Source: an uncultured Bacteroidota bacterium
GTDB taxonomy: Bacteria; Bacteroidota; Bacteroidia; Flavobacteriales; Flavobacteriaceae
Assembly: GCA_902546725.1 (NCBI GenBank)
Contig: CACCLB010000004.1
Coordinates: 62,001-126,000 of the forward strand
Length of the DNA: 64,000 nucleotides
Reading direction: 5' to 3'
Shown here piece by piece: positions 46,085-54,485 of the stretch (the stretch's first letter is position 1; each line of letters starts with the position of its first letter). The notes below the pieces were generated by a model that ran no database searches, was not told where the DNA came from, and worked only from the letters and a program-made list of their open reading frames with translations. The position numbers were made by a program, and so were the translations under genes.

Positions 46085-46713
46085 GGAATATTCAGGTACT
46101 TATGTGTTTGCAAGGAGGCCTTCCACTTCGGGTTTTTAAGGACATAATCAACGATCAGGGGTATGACTTTTTCCCTTCTACTCCATTCTGGCTGTAAAAA
46201 TAATTTACATTCTACACCTACCTTTTCTGCTTGTTGCTCAGCAAATTTAAAATCGTCTTTATTGTAAATAATCATTTTCAACTCGTCAGCATGTTCATAA
46301 GCTTGATCAACTGGCAACTTGTTTTTTTTTGGCGATAAGCAAAACCAATCCCACTTCCCAGTCACGGTATAAGCCCCTGAAGTTTCTATATGCACTTGAA
46401 TTTCCAACTCGTGAAGTGACTCACAAAGTGGGTTCATATTCCACATTAAAGGCTCTCCTCCTGTGACCACTACTGTATCTGAATACTCTTTGGCATTTGA
46501 AATGATTTGGTCAATTGGGGTAGGCGGATGACGCTCAGCATCCCAGCTCTCCTTAACATCACACCAGTGGCAGCCTACATCACAACCGCCAATGCGAATA
46601 AAATAAGCTGCACTTCCTTTGTGATATCCTTCCCCTTGCAAAGTGTAAAAGGCTTCCATTAAAGGAAGTAAGATGCCTTTTTCAACTCCTTTCAAGTCGT
46701 ATTTCAATTTCAT
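46081..46713 (-). CDS. queE: 7-carboxy-7-deazaguanine synthase QueE
   Basis: A 210-residue radical-SAM enzyme that contracts 6-carboxytetrahydropterin to 7-carboxy-7-deazaguanine in queuosine biosynthesis. The start at 46713 gives MKLKYDLKGVEKG; the substrate-binding FYTLQGEGYHKGSAAYFIR is followed by the cluster motif CDVGCHWC (Cys44, Cys48, Cys51; CX3CX2C). VVTGGEPLMW is the GGE motif that contacts SAM. No other queuosine gene is nearby. A consensus promoter ends four bases before the ATG. Confidence 0.93.
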   Translation of the reverse strand: MKLKYDLKGVEKGILLPLMEAFYTLQGEGYHKGSAAYFIRIGGCDVGCHWCDVKESWDAERHPPTPIDQIISNAKEYSDTVVVTGGEPLMWNMNPLCESLHELEIQVHIETSGAYTVTGKWDWFCLSPKKNKLPVDQAYEHADELKMIIYNKDDFKFAEQQAEKVGVECKLFLQPEWSRREKVIPLIVDYVLKNPKWKASLQTHKYLNIP

Positions 46714-46717
46714 TTTG

Positions 46718-46751
46718 CAAAGGTACCACATTCTAAAATCCTATTTGTCAA
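46718..46751 (-). promoter_or_regulatory. Full consensus promoter for queE
   Basis: On the minus strand TTG (46749-46751) is separated by 23 bases from TACCTTTG (46718-46725). Both boxes and spacing match the Flavobacterium consensus. The start codon follows after four bases, so queE mRNA is probably leaderless. Confidence 0.6.
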
Positions 46752-46779
46752 GAAATTGTACCTTTATAAAAAAAGAGCT

Positions 46780-47196
46780 ATGCCAAGTCCATTTCATCTT
46801 GCTATACCTGTAGACGATCTAGAAACATGCAGTCGTTTTTATATCGATGTACTGGGTTGCGAAACTGGAAGATCCGACAGCCAATGGATAGACTTAAATC
46901 TTTTTGGACATCAACTGGTATTGCATGTTGATCCCAATCATCATCCTACAAAACATCATAATGAAGTGGATGGAAAATCAGTTCCAATCCCTCATTTTGG
47001 AGTTTTACTCGACTGGAAAACTTTTAAAAATTTTGCTCAGCATTTAAAAAGTAAAAATGTTGAATTTGTCATAGAACCTTATCTGAGATTCGAAGGATTG
47101 GCTGGAGAACAAATGACTATGTTCTTTTACGATCCTGCCGGAAATGCCTTAGAGTTTAAATCATTTAAAAACGAAGATCAAATCTTCGCAACTTAA
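46780..47196 (+). CDS. VOC family protein (glyoxalase/dioxygenase fold)
   Basis: A 138-residue vicinal oxygen chelate protein with the two beta-alpha-beta-beta-beta halves expected of the family. His5 (FHLAIPV) and the C-terminal Glu (GNALEFKSF) fit metal ligands; a middle histidine block LVLHVDPNHHP follows. The start is the ATG at 46780; earlier codons do not match. The substrate cannot be told: the fold covers glyoxalase I, extradiol dioxygenases and resistance proteins. The membrane-protein gene follows after five bases. Confidence 0.8.
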   Translation: MPSPFHLAIPVDDLETCSRFYIDVLGCETGRSDSQWIDLNLFGHQLVLHVDPNHHPTKHHNEVDGKSVPIPHFGVLLDWKTFKNFAQHLKSKNVEFVIEPYLRFEGLAGEQMTMFFYDPAGNALEFKSFKNEDQIFAT

Positions 47197-47201
47197 ATCT
47201 T

Positions 47202-48080
47202 ATGGCTTCTAAACTGAGTTTTTTTGATACTATTTTTGAACAGATTTTTTCAGATAAAAATCAAAAAAAGATCGAGCGTGCGACACTGTGGTTTTCAATC
47301 ATAGGGTTTATCATTCATTTGATCTTGATTTATTCTAAAAAGTTTGATCTGTTTCATACCCCCTTTGAAGCAAGACTACTAGAAGATCCAATATCTGCAA
47401 TTTACACTCCCTTTTCCATCATCTTGGTCTATGAAATTTATCTTTTAATAGTTTTTTTACCTCGTTCGTTTACAACTGCCGTTTCAAAGCAATTCGAAAT
47501 TATTTCGTTGATTATCATCAGAAGAATTTTTGGAGATATTCCAAAGGTTGAACTGGATGTCAATTGGTTTGAATATGCTGCAAATAAACAATTGATATAT
47601 GATTTGACCGGTGTATTGATATTGTATTTTTTAATTTATATGTTTAACCAACGAAGGGAAAAACTGCCAAAAAAATCACTGAGTGATCGCCTTAAGCGTT
47701 TTGTTAGTTCTAAAAGAGCTGTAAGTGTTTTACTTCTTCCCGTTCTTATTTTCACCTCTATTTACAGTGCCTTTTCTTGGTTTATTGAACTCTTTTTCTC
47801 TGGAAAAAATGCTGGTGGATTTTCTGACATCAACGCAGTTTTTTACAATGAATTTTTTACCATTTTAATATTGGCCGATGTGTTTATACTACTGCTTTCT
47901 TTCCAGTATACAGAACGCTACAGTCAGTTGATTCGAAATACGGGCTTTGTGATATGTACCATACTGATCCGGCTGTCGTTTGCAACTACAGGATTGACCA
48001 ATGTAATTCTCATATTGTCAAGTGTACTATTTGGATTACTGATCTTAAGAATCTATCAAGCAATAGAAAAACAAGCCTAG
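47202..48080 (+). CDS. Polytopic membrane protein, unknown function
   Basis: A 292-residue inner-membrane protein that I do not recognise. Hydrophobic segments are visible at about 28-45, 66-86, 132-150, 172-196, 212-232, 244-260 and 264-282. A basic loop (RREKLPKKSLSDRLKRF) lies between segments three and four. There is no signal peptide, ATP-binding motif or clear selectivity filter. It follows the VOC gene closely and overlaps convergent folD by four bases at the stop (CTAG). Confidence 0.6.
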   Translation: MASKLSFFDTIFEQIFSDKNQKKIERATLWFSIIGFIIHLILIYSKKFDLFHTPFEARLLEDPISAIYTPFSIILVYEIYLLIVFLPRSFTTAVSKQFEIISLIIIRRIFGDIPKVELDVNWFEYAANKQLIYDLTGVLILYFLIYMFNQRREKLPKKSLSDRLKRFVSSKRAVSVLLLPVLIFTSIYSAFSWFIELFFSGKNAGGFSDINAVFYNEFFTILILADVFILLLSFQYTERYSQLIRNTGFVICTILIRLSFATTGLTNVILILSSVLFGLLILRIYQAIEKQA

Positions 48081-48952
48081 CCCTTTCTCCGGTTGGCAAA
48101 TAAGGTATTCTTCAACAACATGGCTATGGTCATAGGACCTACACCGCCAGGAACGGGTGTAATTGCTGCCGCTTTTTGAGCCACTTCATCATAAGCTACA
48201 TCACCTTTTATCACATAGCCCTTCGGATGATTAGCATCTGCTACTCGTGTAATTCCCACATCGATAATGGTAGCTCCTTCTTTAACCATCTCAGCAGTAA
48301 GATATTCTGGAATACCAAGAGCCATTACTACAATATCAGCGCTCTTTGTTAGTTCAGCAAGATTTTGAGTCCTACTGTGAGCAAGGGTTACTGTAGCATT
48401 CCCCGCTGGACCTTTTTGACTCATTAAAATACTTATCGGACGCCCTACTATATGACTTCTTCCTACAACCACACAATGTTTGCCAGAAGTTTCAATTTTG
48501 TAACGTTCTAGAAGCTCTATAATACCAAAGGGAGTTGCTGGGATAAAAGCATCCATTTCTAGGGCCATACGACCAAAATTTGAAGGATGAAATCCATCTA
48601 CATCTTTTGTCGGGTCAATAGCTAAGAGGATTTTTTCCTCATCAATATGTTTTGGAAGCGGCAACTGAACGATATAACCATCTAACTGATCGTCTTGATT
48701 TAATTCGTCAATTTTTTTTAAAAGGGTTTCTTCAGTAGTGCTTTCATCCAATTTAATGAGAGTAGAATCAAAACCCACGTAATCACACGAACGGACTTTA
48801 CTCCCAACATAGGTTAAACTAGCACCATCATCTCCAACCAGGACTGCAGCTAAATGAGGGGGTCTTTTTCCACTTTTTTTGATTTCAGAAACCGCTACTT
48901 TGATCTCTTCTTTTAAATCCTGGGCTGTTTTTTTACCGTCTAGTATAGTCAT
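48077..48952 (-). CDS. folD: Methylenetetrahydrofolate dehydrogenase/cyclohydrolase FolD
   Basis: A 291-residue bifunctional enzyme converting 5,10-methylene-THF to 10-formyl-THF. The catalytic lysine is Lys52 in YVGSK. Other signatures are DGYIVQLPLPKHI, the NADP-site motif VVVGRSHIVGRPIS and the C-terminal ITPVPGGVGPMTIAML. Its ATG follows the ffh stop codon after a single base, so the two genes are co-transcribed. Product feeds purine synthesis, for example PurH; purL is elsewhere in this window. Confidence 0.96.
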   Translation of the reverse strand: MTILDGKKTAQDLKEEIKVAVSEIKKSGKRPPHLAAVLVGDDGASLTYVGSKVRSCDYVGFDSTLIKLDESTTEETLLKKIDELNQDDQLDGYIVQLPLPKHIDEEKILLAIDPTKDVDGFHPSNFGRMALEMDAFIPATPFGIIELLERYKIETSGKHCVVVGRSHIVGRPISILMSQKGPAGNATVTLAHSRTQNLAELTKSADIVVMALGIPEYLTAEMVKEGATIIDVGITRVADANHPKGYVIKGDVAYDEVAQKAAAITPVPGGVGPMTIAMLLKNTLFANRRKG

Positions 48953-48953
48953 C

Positions 48954-50282
48954 TTATTTCATGTTTTGTAACATCTGCATCATATGTTTACCTTTTCCCC
49001 CTTGCATCATTTTCATCATCTTACTCATTTGTTCAAACTGCTTGATGAGTTGATTCACTTCTTGAACTGTTGTGCCCGAACCTTTGGCGATTCTCATTTT
49101 CCTGCTGTGATTTAACAATTTTGGTTGGCTGCGCTCTTTAGGAGTCATCGACCCGATTATGACTTCAATACCTTGAAAGGCATTGTCATCAATATCGACA
49201 TCTTTAACCATCTTCCCTACCCCAGGGATCATTCCCATGAGGTCTTTCATATTCCCCATTTTTTTAATTTGCTGGATTTGTGAGAGAAAATCATCAAAAC
49301 CAAATTGATTTTTGGCAATCTTTTTATTGATTTTTCTGGCTTGCTCTTGGTCAAATTGCTCCTGTGCTCTTTCTACTAATGAAACCACGTCACCCATTCC
49401 CAAAATTCGATCGGCCATACGATCTGGATAGAATACATCTAGTGCTTCCATTTTTTCTCCAGTACCGATAAACTTAATGGGTTTGTCAACTACAGATTTG
49501 ATTGATAATGCTGCTCCCCCTCGAGTATCTCCATCGAGTTTGGTAAGTACAACTCCATCAAAATTTAATATATCATTAAATGCTTTGGCCGTGTTTACTG
49601 CATCTTGACCAGTCATGGAGTCAACAACAAAAAGCGTTTCTGAGGGCTTGATCGCTTGATGTATGGCTTTGATCTCATTCATCAATACTTTATCTATGGC
49701 TAAACGTCCTGCAGTATCGATTATAACTAGGTCATGCTTGTCTTTTTTAGCGACTTCTAGCGCTGCTTGAGCAATTTTAACAGGATTTTTTTCTTCCCGA
49801 TCTTCGTAAATTGCTGCACCTACTTGTTCTGCCACTACACCCAATTGGTCAATGGCAGCTGGACGGTAGACGTCACAGGCAACCAACAAAGGTTTTTTTG
49901 CATGCTTTTTTTTGAGATGATGAGCAAGTTTACCACTAAATGTGGTTTTACCAGAACCCTGAAGACCCGACATCAAAATTATTGTTGGACTTGAATCTAA
50001 ATTGATTCCGACCGCATCAGATCCCATCAGTTCAACCAATTCATCTTTTACAATTTTGACTAATAATTGGCCGGGTTGAAGGCTTGTTAATACCTTTTGG
50101 CCTAACGCTTTTTCCTTTACTCTTACTGTAAATTCTTTAGCGATTTTAAAATTTACATCAGCATCCAATAACGCTCGGCGAACTTCTTTAAGCGTTTCTG
50201 CAACATTGATCTCTGTGATCTTGCCATGCCCCTTTAAAACCTGAAATGCCTTATCGAGTTTGTTACTTAGATTGTCAAACAT
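48954..50282 (-). CDS. ffh: Signal recognition particle protein Ffh
   Basis: The 442-residue SRP54 GTPase that binds signal sequences of nascent membrane proteins and delivers them to FtsY. The N domain spans about 1-85; the G domain has the P-loop GLQGSGKTT (106-114), DTAGR and TKLDGDTRGGAAL. The methionine-rich M domain ends MMKMMQGGKGKHMMQML. The 4.5S RNA gene was not found here. Operon with folD. Confidence 0.97.
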   Translation of the reverse strand: MFDNLSNKLDKAFQVLKGHGKITEINVAETLKEVRRALLDADVNFKIAKEFTVRVKEKALGQKVLTSLQPGQLLVKIVKDELVELMGSDAVGINLDSSPTIILMSGLQGSGKTTFSGKLAHHLKKKHAKKPLLVACDVYRPAAIDQLGVVAEQVGAAIYEDREEKNPVKIAQAALEVAKKDKHDLVIIDTAGRLAIDKVLMNEIKAIHQAIKPSETLFVVDSMTGQDAVNTAKAFNDILNFDGVVLTKLDGDTRGGAALSIKSVVDKPIKFIGTGEKMEALDVFYPDRMADRILGMGDVVSLVERAQEQFDQEQARKINKKIAKNQFGFDDFLSQIQQIKKMGNMKDLMGMIPGVGKMVKDVDIDDNAFQGIEVIIGSMTPKERSQPKLLNHSRKMRIAKGSGTTVQEVNQLIKQFEQMSKMMKMMQGGKGKHMMQMLQNMK

Positions 50283-50331
50283 ATTTATTAGGTCTGGTTA
50301 CTGTCTCGCAAAAATAAGGAATGCGATTTGA

Positions 50332-51243
50332 TTATTCTTCATTTGAATCCTTGGAATGAAACATCAAACCCATTACTACAGCATGAGGAAAAGTAATAGC
50401 TGCAAGGAAAGAAAAGAAAATTGAAAGATATTGGTCCTCTGGCACACTCGCAAAGTAATAAAATAGTAGCATACCTGCTAGAGCTAAAATCCAATATAAT
50501 GCTGCTGCCTTCAGATATTGTAACAGTGAATTCCGAGTACTCGCTTTATAGATATATTTGAGCTGAGAGTTTAAGGAGGGAATACTGTGCCACAAAACAA
50601 AATACAATCCAAATCCAAATAACAAGCTGGCATTTGAAAATAAAAATGCTAGAACGACTAACAATCCCAACTCCAAGAGGTAATGTGTTAGATTTTTTTT
50701 ACTTAAAATGAGGCATAGCAAAAATGCTAAAAAAGAGACTGCTAAACCAATCCAAAAAAACTGAAACGCTAATGTTAATCCCGTAATTTGAAGAATAATT
50801 TCAGCACTCTGTTCGTATTGAAATGTAAATAATGAGAAAAAAACAATTGCACCGTATGAAAAGTAAAACATAAATGGATTCAGACGGTCAAGGGACCTTC
50901 CACTCCAGTGTTGCTCACCGAAATGATAACAGCTGACCAGTACAAAACTCAATAAGGCTATTTTTGGAATAAAAAAGAACAGTACAATTCCCAATAATAC
51001 TACTCCTATATATAGGACAAAAAATTTAAAACCCGTTGCGCCTTCTTTTTGGCGTGTTTTTTTAGCAATAATTTTTAGGTCATTAGCTCCATGGAGTATC
51101 CCAAAAGATAAAATTCCGACAATTGCGACTAGATTTTGAACCCAAATTGGAGTGAAAAGTGAAAAAATGATTGAAAATAGGCTGATCCCAAAAAAAGCGA
51201 GGAAATATTTTGGAGCTGTAAATGAGTCAGTTAGAGTTTTCAA
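50332..51243 (-). CDS. blh: Beta-carotene 15,15'-dioxygenase, Brp/Blh family
   Basis: A 303-residue polytopic membrane enzyme that cleaves beta-carotene into two retinal molecules, the chromophore of the adjacent rhodopsin. The iron-binding histidines of the family are visible: His51 in GILHGANDLK, His107 and His112 in CYHFGEQHW, His219 in LWHSIPSL, plus a late FPHAVVMG. About eight hydrophobic segments are present. It is divergent from the proteorhodopsin gene with 82 bases between starts. No other carotenoid gene lies in the window, so beta-carotene must come from a distant cluster. Confidence 0.93.
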   Translation of the reverse strand: MKTLTDSFTAPKYFLAFFGISLFSIIFSLFTPIWVQNLVAIVGILSFGILHGANDLKIIAKKTRQKEGATGFKFFVLYIGVVLLGIVLFFFIPKIALLSFVLVSCYHFGEQHWSGRSLDRLNPFMFYFSYGAIVFFSLFTFQYEQSAEIILQITGLTLAFQFFWIGLAVSFLAFLLCLILSKKNLTHYLLELGLLVVLAFLFSNASLLFGFGLYFVLWHSIPSLNSQLKYIYKASTRNSLLQYLKAAALYWILALAGMLLFYYFASVPEDQYLSIFFSFLAAITFPHAVVMGLMFHSKDSNEE

Positions 51244-51325
51244 CAGAAAATATTTTAAATAAAATAGTGAGTAAGTTTAATTTTTTCTAAATTTATCTAA
51301 ACAAAAACAAATAATTGATTTAATC

Positions 51326-52051
51326 ATGGAAAAAATTCTAAGCTTAATGACTGTGGCACCAGCAATGGCCACTGACGACTATGTAGGATTCACATTCTTC
51401 GTAGGTTGTATGGCGATGATGGCAGCATCAGCGTTTTTCTTTCTCTCAATGAACTCGTTCGACAATAAATGGAAAGCTTCTATTTTGGTGTCTGGACTAA
51501 TTACATTCATTGCAGCAGTACACTACTGGTACATGCGTGACTATTGGGCAACCAATATGACCTCACCTACTTTCTTTAGATATGTAGACTGGGTATTGAC
51601 AGTACCATTAATGTGTGTTGAATTCTATTTAATTCTAAAAGCAGCAGGTGCTACAAAACAATTGATGTGGAAAATGATTTTCGCTTCAATGGTGATGTTA
51701 GTGACTGGATACTTTGGAGAAGCTGTTTACACTTCAGGATCTGGTCCTGCAGTTTGGGGGCTTGTTTCAGGTCTTGCTTATTTTTGGATAGTATACGAAA
51801 TCTGGTTGGGTGGAGCTGCAAAGCTTGCTGCCTCTGCAGGTGGAGCGGTACAATCTGCACACAAAACTCTTTGCTGGTTCGTTCTCGTAGGATGGGCTAT
51901 TTATCCTATCGGATATATGGCTGGTACTGAAGGATGGTACAGCGGAATCTTTGGTGATCTTCCAATGGATGTTGTTTACAACATCGGGGATGCTATCAAT
52001 AAGATTGGATTTGGTTTAGTTGTTTACAACTTAGCTGTTCAATCTAAATAA
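51326..52051 (+). CDS. Proteorhodopsin, light-driven proton pump
   Basis: A 241-residue seven-helix microbial rhodopsin. The pump triad DTE is present: Asp88 (Schiff-base counter-ion), Thr92 and Glu99 (proton donor) in RYVDWVLTVPLMCVEF. His66 matches the conserved His that pairs with the counter-ion, and Lys226 (GDAINKIGFG) binds retinal. The spectral-tuning position is Met96, typical of green-absorbing flavobacterial forms. Gly145 occupies the position expected for the helix 5 fenestration. The N-terminus to about residue 17 is a cleavable or leader-like segment. It is a single gene with a terminator. Confidence 0.97.
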   Translation: MEKILSLMTVAPAMATDDYVGFTFFVGCMAMMAASAFFFLSMNSFDNKWKASILVSGLITFIAAVHYWYMRDYWATNMTSPTFFRYVDWVLTVPLMCVEFYLILKAAGATKQLMWKMIFASMVMLVTGYFGEAVYTSGSGPAVWGLVSGLAYFWIVYEIWLGGAAKLAASAGGAVQSAHKTLCWFVLVGWAIYPIGYMAGTEGWYSGIFGDLPMDVVYNIGDAINKIGFGLVVYNLAVQSK

Positions 52052-52080
52052 TCCCTTATTGGGAAAATATTGCTATGAAA

Positions 52081-52110
52081 AAAAAATCGCTCTTCGGAGC
52101 GATTTTTTTT
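52081..52110. terminator. Bidirectional UUCG terminator between proteorhodopsin and argS
   Basis: Stem ATCGCTC / GAGCGAT around a TTCG tetraloop, flanked by an A run on the left and eight T on the right, so it works on both strands. The last T belongs to the argS stop codon (52110-52112). Confidence 0.93.
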
Positions 52111-53885
52111 TACATTCTTTCTGGAACTTCCATTCCCAAAAGCCCCAGTCCGCTTTGAATGACTTTAGCAACCTCACTACATAAGCTCAGTCTGAATGTC
52201 TCTAACTCCTTATCATCTCCTCCTAAGATGGGAACATTTTGATAAAACGAGTTAAATAATTTAACAAGATCGTAAGTGTAATTTGCAATGAGTGCTGGAC
52301 TGTACTGCTTAGCCGCTTGCTGTATGATTTCAGGATATGACAGCAATTGTTTAATGATCTCTTTTTCTTTAGGGTTGATTTCGACTATTTTATGAGACTG
52401 GGAACTCACAGCTTTACTTCTTAGTATGGATTGGATTCTAGCATAGGTATACTGGATAAAAGGGCCAGTATTTCCAGCAAAATCAATTGAAGTTTTCGGA
52501 TCGAAGAGTATACTCTTTTTGGGATCTACTTTCAGTATAAAGTATTTTAATGCACCTAGACCAATGGTTCGATATAGAAGCTGCTTGTCATCATTCGACA
52601 TTCCTTCCAGTTTTCCAAGCTCTTCTGAAAGACTTGCTGCCGTGGCTGTCATTTCTTCCATCAAGTCATCTGCATCCACAACAGTCCCTTCTCTACTCTT
52701 CATCTTGCCTTCGGGCAAATCAACCATCCCATAACTCAAATGATAAAGGGAATCAGCCCAAGAATAGCCTAACTTTTTTAATATCAAAAACAAGACTTTA
52801 AAATGATAGTCCTGTTCATTTCCAACCGTATAAACCATACCGTCCATCGTTGGATTGTCCTTAAATCGCTGTAAAGCCGTTCCTAAATCTTGAGTCATGT
52901 AAACCGCTGTACCATCGGATCGGAGTAATAACTTTTCGTCTAATCCTTCTTCGGTAAGATCTACCCAAACAGAACCGTCATCTTTTTTGTAAAAAATTGA
53001 TTGTTCTAAACCTTGTTCGATGAGCTCCTTACCTAATAAGTAGGTTTTGCTTTCATAATAGTAAGAATCAAAGGAAACTCCAAGGTTGGAGTAGGTAGTT
53101 TCAAATCCTTTATAAACCCAATTATTCATTTTTTCCCAAAGGGTAACTACTTCAGCGTCACCCGCCTCCCATGCTCTTAGCATTTGCTGTGCTTCTAAAA
53201 ATAGTGGGGCTTGCACTTTGGCCTCTTCTATTTCCATCCCTTTAGATATAAGCGAATCAATCTCTTTTTTGTATTCTTGATCAAAACGGACGTAATAATT
53301 ACCTACTAATTTATCTCCTTTCAAACCGGAAGTGTCTGGAGTTTCTCCAACTCCAAAGTGCTTCCATGCAACCATGGATTTACAAATATGTATCCCACGG
53401 TCGTTAATGATTTGCGTTTTGAGTACATTTTTACCACTGGCTTCTAAAATTTGAGCTACAGCATAACCCAAAAAATTATTTCTTATATGGCCTAAATGAA
53501 GTGGTTTGTTGGTATTGGGGGAAGAATACTCGACCAAATAAACTGATTTAGAATCTGGTTTGATATGCCCGTAGTTCTGAGATGCAGAAATTTCATTCAT
53601 TACTTTGACATAATAAGCATCTGCAATACACAGGTTTAAAAAGCCTTTTACGACATTATAATCAGTGACCCATTCATTATGAGTCTTGAGGAAATCACCC
53701 AATTGATTCGACAGTTCTACTGGATTTGTTTTGATAAAACGCAATAAAGAAAAAACCACTAAAGTAAGATCTCCTTCAAACTCTTTTCGAGTGGCTTGAA
53801 ACTCAAACTGGGGAATAGTTACATCAAAAGTCTCTTTTAAAAAAGGTTTTAAAGCCTCTGAAATCTGTTGCGCTAGTGATTGCAT
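52110..53885 (-). CDS. argS: Arginyl-tRNA synthetase
   Basis: A class I synthetase of 591 residues starting at the ATG at 53885 (MQSLAQQISEAL); twelve upstream codons have no family match. The N-terminal Add-1 domain precedes the active-site SPNTNKPLHLGHIRNN (HIGH-like HLGH). The KMSK equivalent is GKMKSREGTVV, and DRGIHICKSM and YTVGNEQDYHFK are family blocks. The C-terminal anticodon-binding DALR-type domain ends LGLLGMEVPERM. The stop overlaps the shared terminator. Confidence 0.97.
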   Translation of the reverse strand: MQSLAQQISEALKPFLKETFDVTIPQFEFQATRKEFEGDLTLVVFSLLRFIKTNPVELSNQLGDFLKTHNEWVTDYNVVKGFLNLCIADAYYVKVMNEISASQNYGHIKPDSKSVYLVEYSSPNTNKPLHLGHIRNNFLGYAVAQILEASGKNVLKTQIINDRGIHICKSMVAWKHFGVGETPDTSGLKGDKLVGNYYVRFDQEYKKEIDSLISKGMEIEEAKVQAPLFLEAQQMLRAWEAGDAEVVTLWEKMNNWVYKGFETTYSNLGVSFDSYYYESKTYLLGKELIEQGLEQSIFYKKDDGSVWVDLTEEGLDEKLLLRSDGTAVYMTQDLGTALQRFKDNPTMDGMVYTVGNEQDYHFKVLFLILKKLGYSWADSLYHLSYGMVDLPEGKMKSREGTVVDADDLMEEMTATAASLSEELGKLEGMSNDDKQLLYRTIGLGALKYFILKVDPKKSILFDPKTSIDFAGNTGPFIQYTYARIQSILRSKAVSSQSHKIVEINPKEKEIIKQLLSYPEIIQQAAKQYSPALIANYTYDLVKLFNSFYQNVPILGGDDKELETFRLSLCSEVAKVIQSGLGLLGMEVPERM

Positions 53886-54055
53886 AAATGAGTTTCGGTA
53901 AAGATAATTATTGTAAACCAATTAGAGTGGTCAATTCAATGGCTTTAAAGTCGAATTCTCCCTGTAAGTTTTACCTCATTATAATTGAAACTTTTCGTTC
54001 AAAAACTCATTCTAAAAAAAATATGCTTAGTCGAGAAGCCGTATCTTAGCAATTC

Positions 54056-54481
54056 ATGTTATTAAACATATCTTATAACGACCCTGAGGTCAGACGGAAG
54101 ATTGAAAATGCCGTTGGAAAGCCTTTTTCCTTGCAAAAAAGATGGAAACTTGGAGGGATTGGCTCTCCAAAGCTTTTTATGAATAGCTGTTCAATTGACA
54201 TTCATAATCTGATGATACTGGATCATAACATCAATCAATGCAATATTGAATTACGCCCTCAAGGGATAATTGTCCGTTTTAGAAGTCTTTTAGAAACTTA
54301 TGGGTTGATTATCCCCTACTACAAGCTTAAAGTATACAAAGGCAAAGCACAGGAATATTCCATATACATGGATCAGTATTTTATTAAAGTGTTGGCAGAC
54401 AATAAGGGGATTCATCAATTCTTTAAAAAAGTAGCTGATGAAAAGATATTAAATACTCCAACCTCCTTTGAAGATTTTTAG
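54056..54481 (+). CDS. Conserved hypothetical protein, no recognised domain
   Basis: A 141-residue soluble protein without signal peptide or membrane segment. Composition is mixed, with a central beta-like run (IELRPQGIIVRFRSLLETYGLIIPYYKLKVY in parts) and a short helical C-terminus. I do not recognise a family, though the pattern suggests a small PH- or lipocalin-like beta fold; this is a guess. A TATCTTAG box (54041-54048) lies just before the start. It is divergent from argS and convergent with gltA with a four-base gap. Confidence 0.65.
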   Translation: MLLNISYNDPEVRRKIENAVGKPFSLQKRWKLGGIGSPKLFMNSCSIDIHNLMILDHNINQCNIELRPQGIIVRFRSLLETYGLIIPYYKLKVYKGKAQEYSIYMDQYFIKVLADNKGIHQFFKKVADEKILNTPTSFEDF

Positions 54482-54485
54482 AGGA

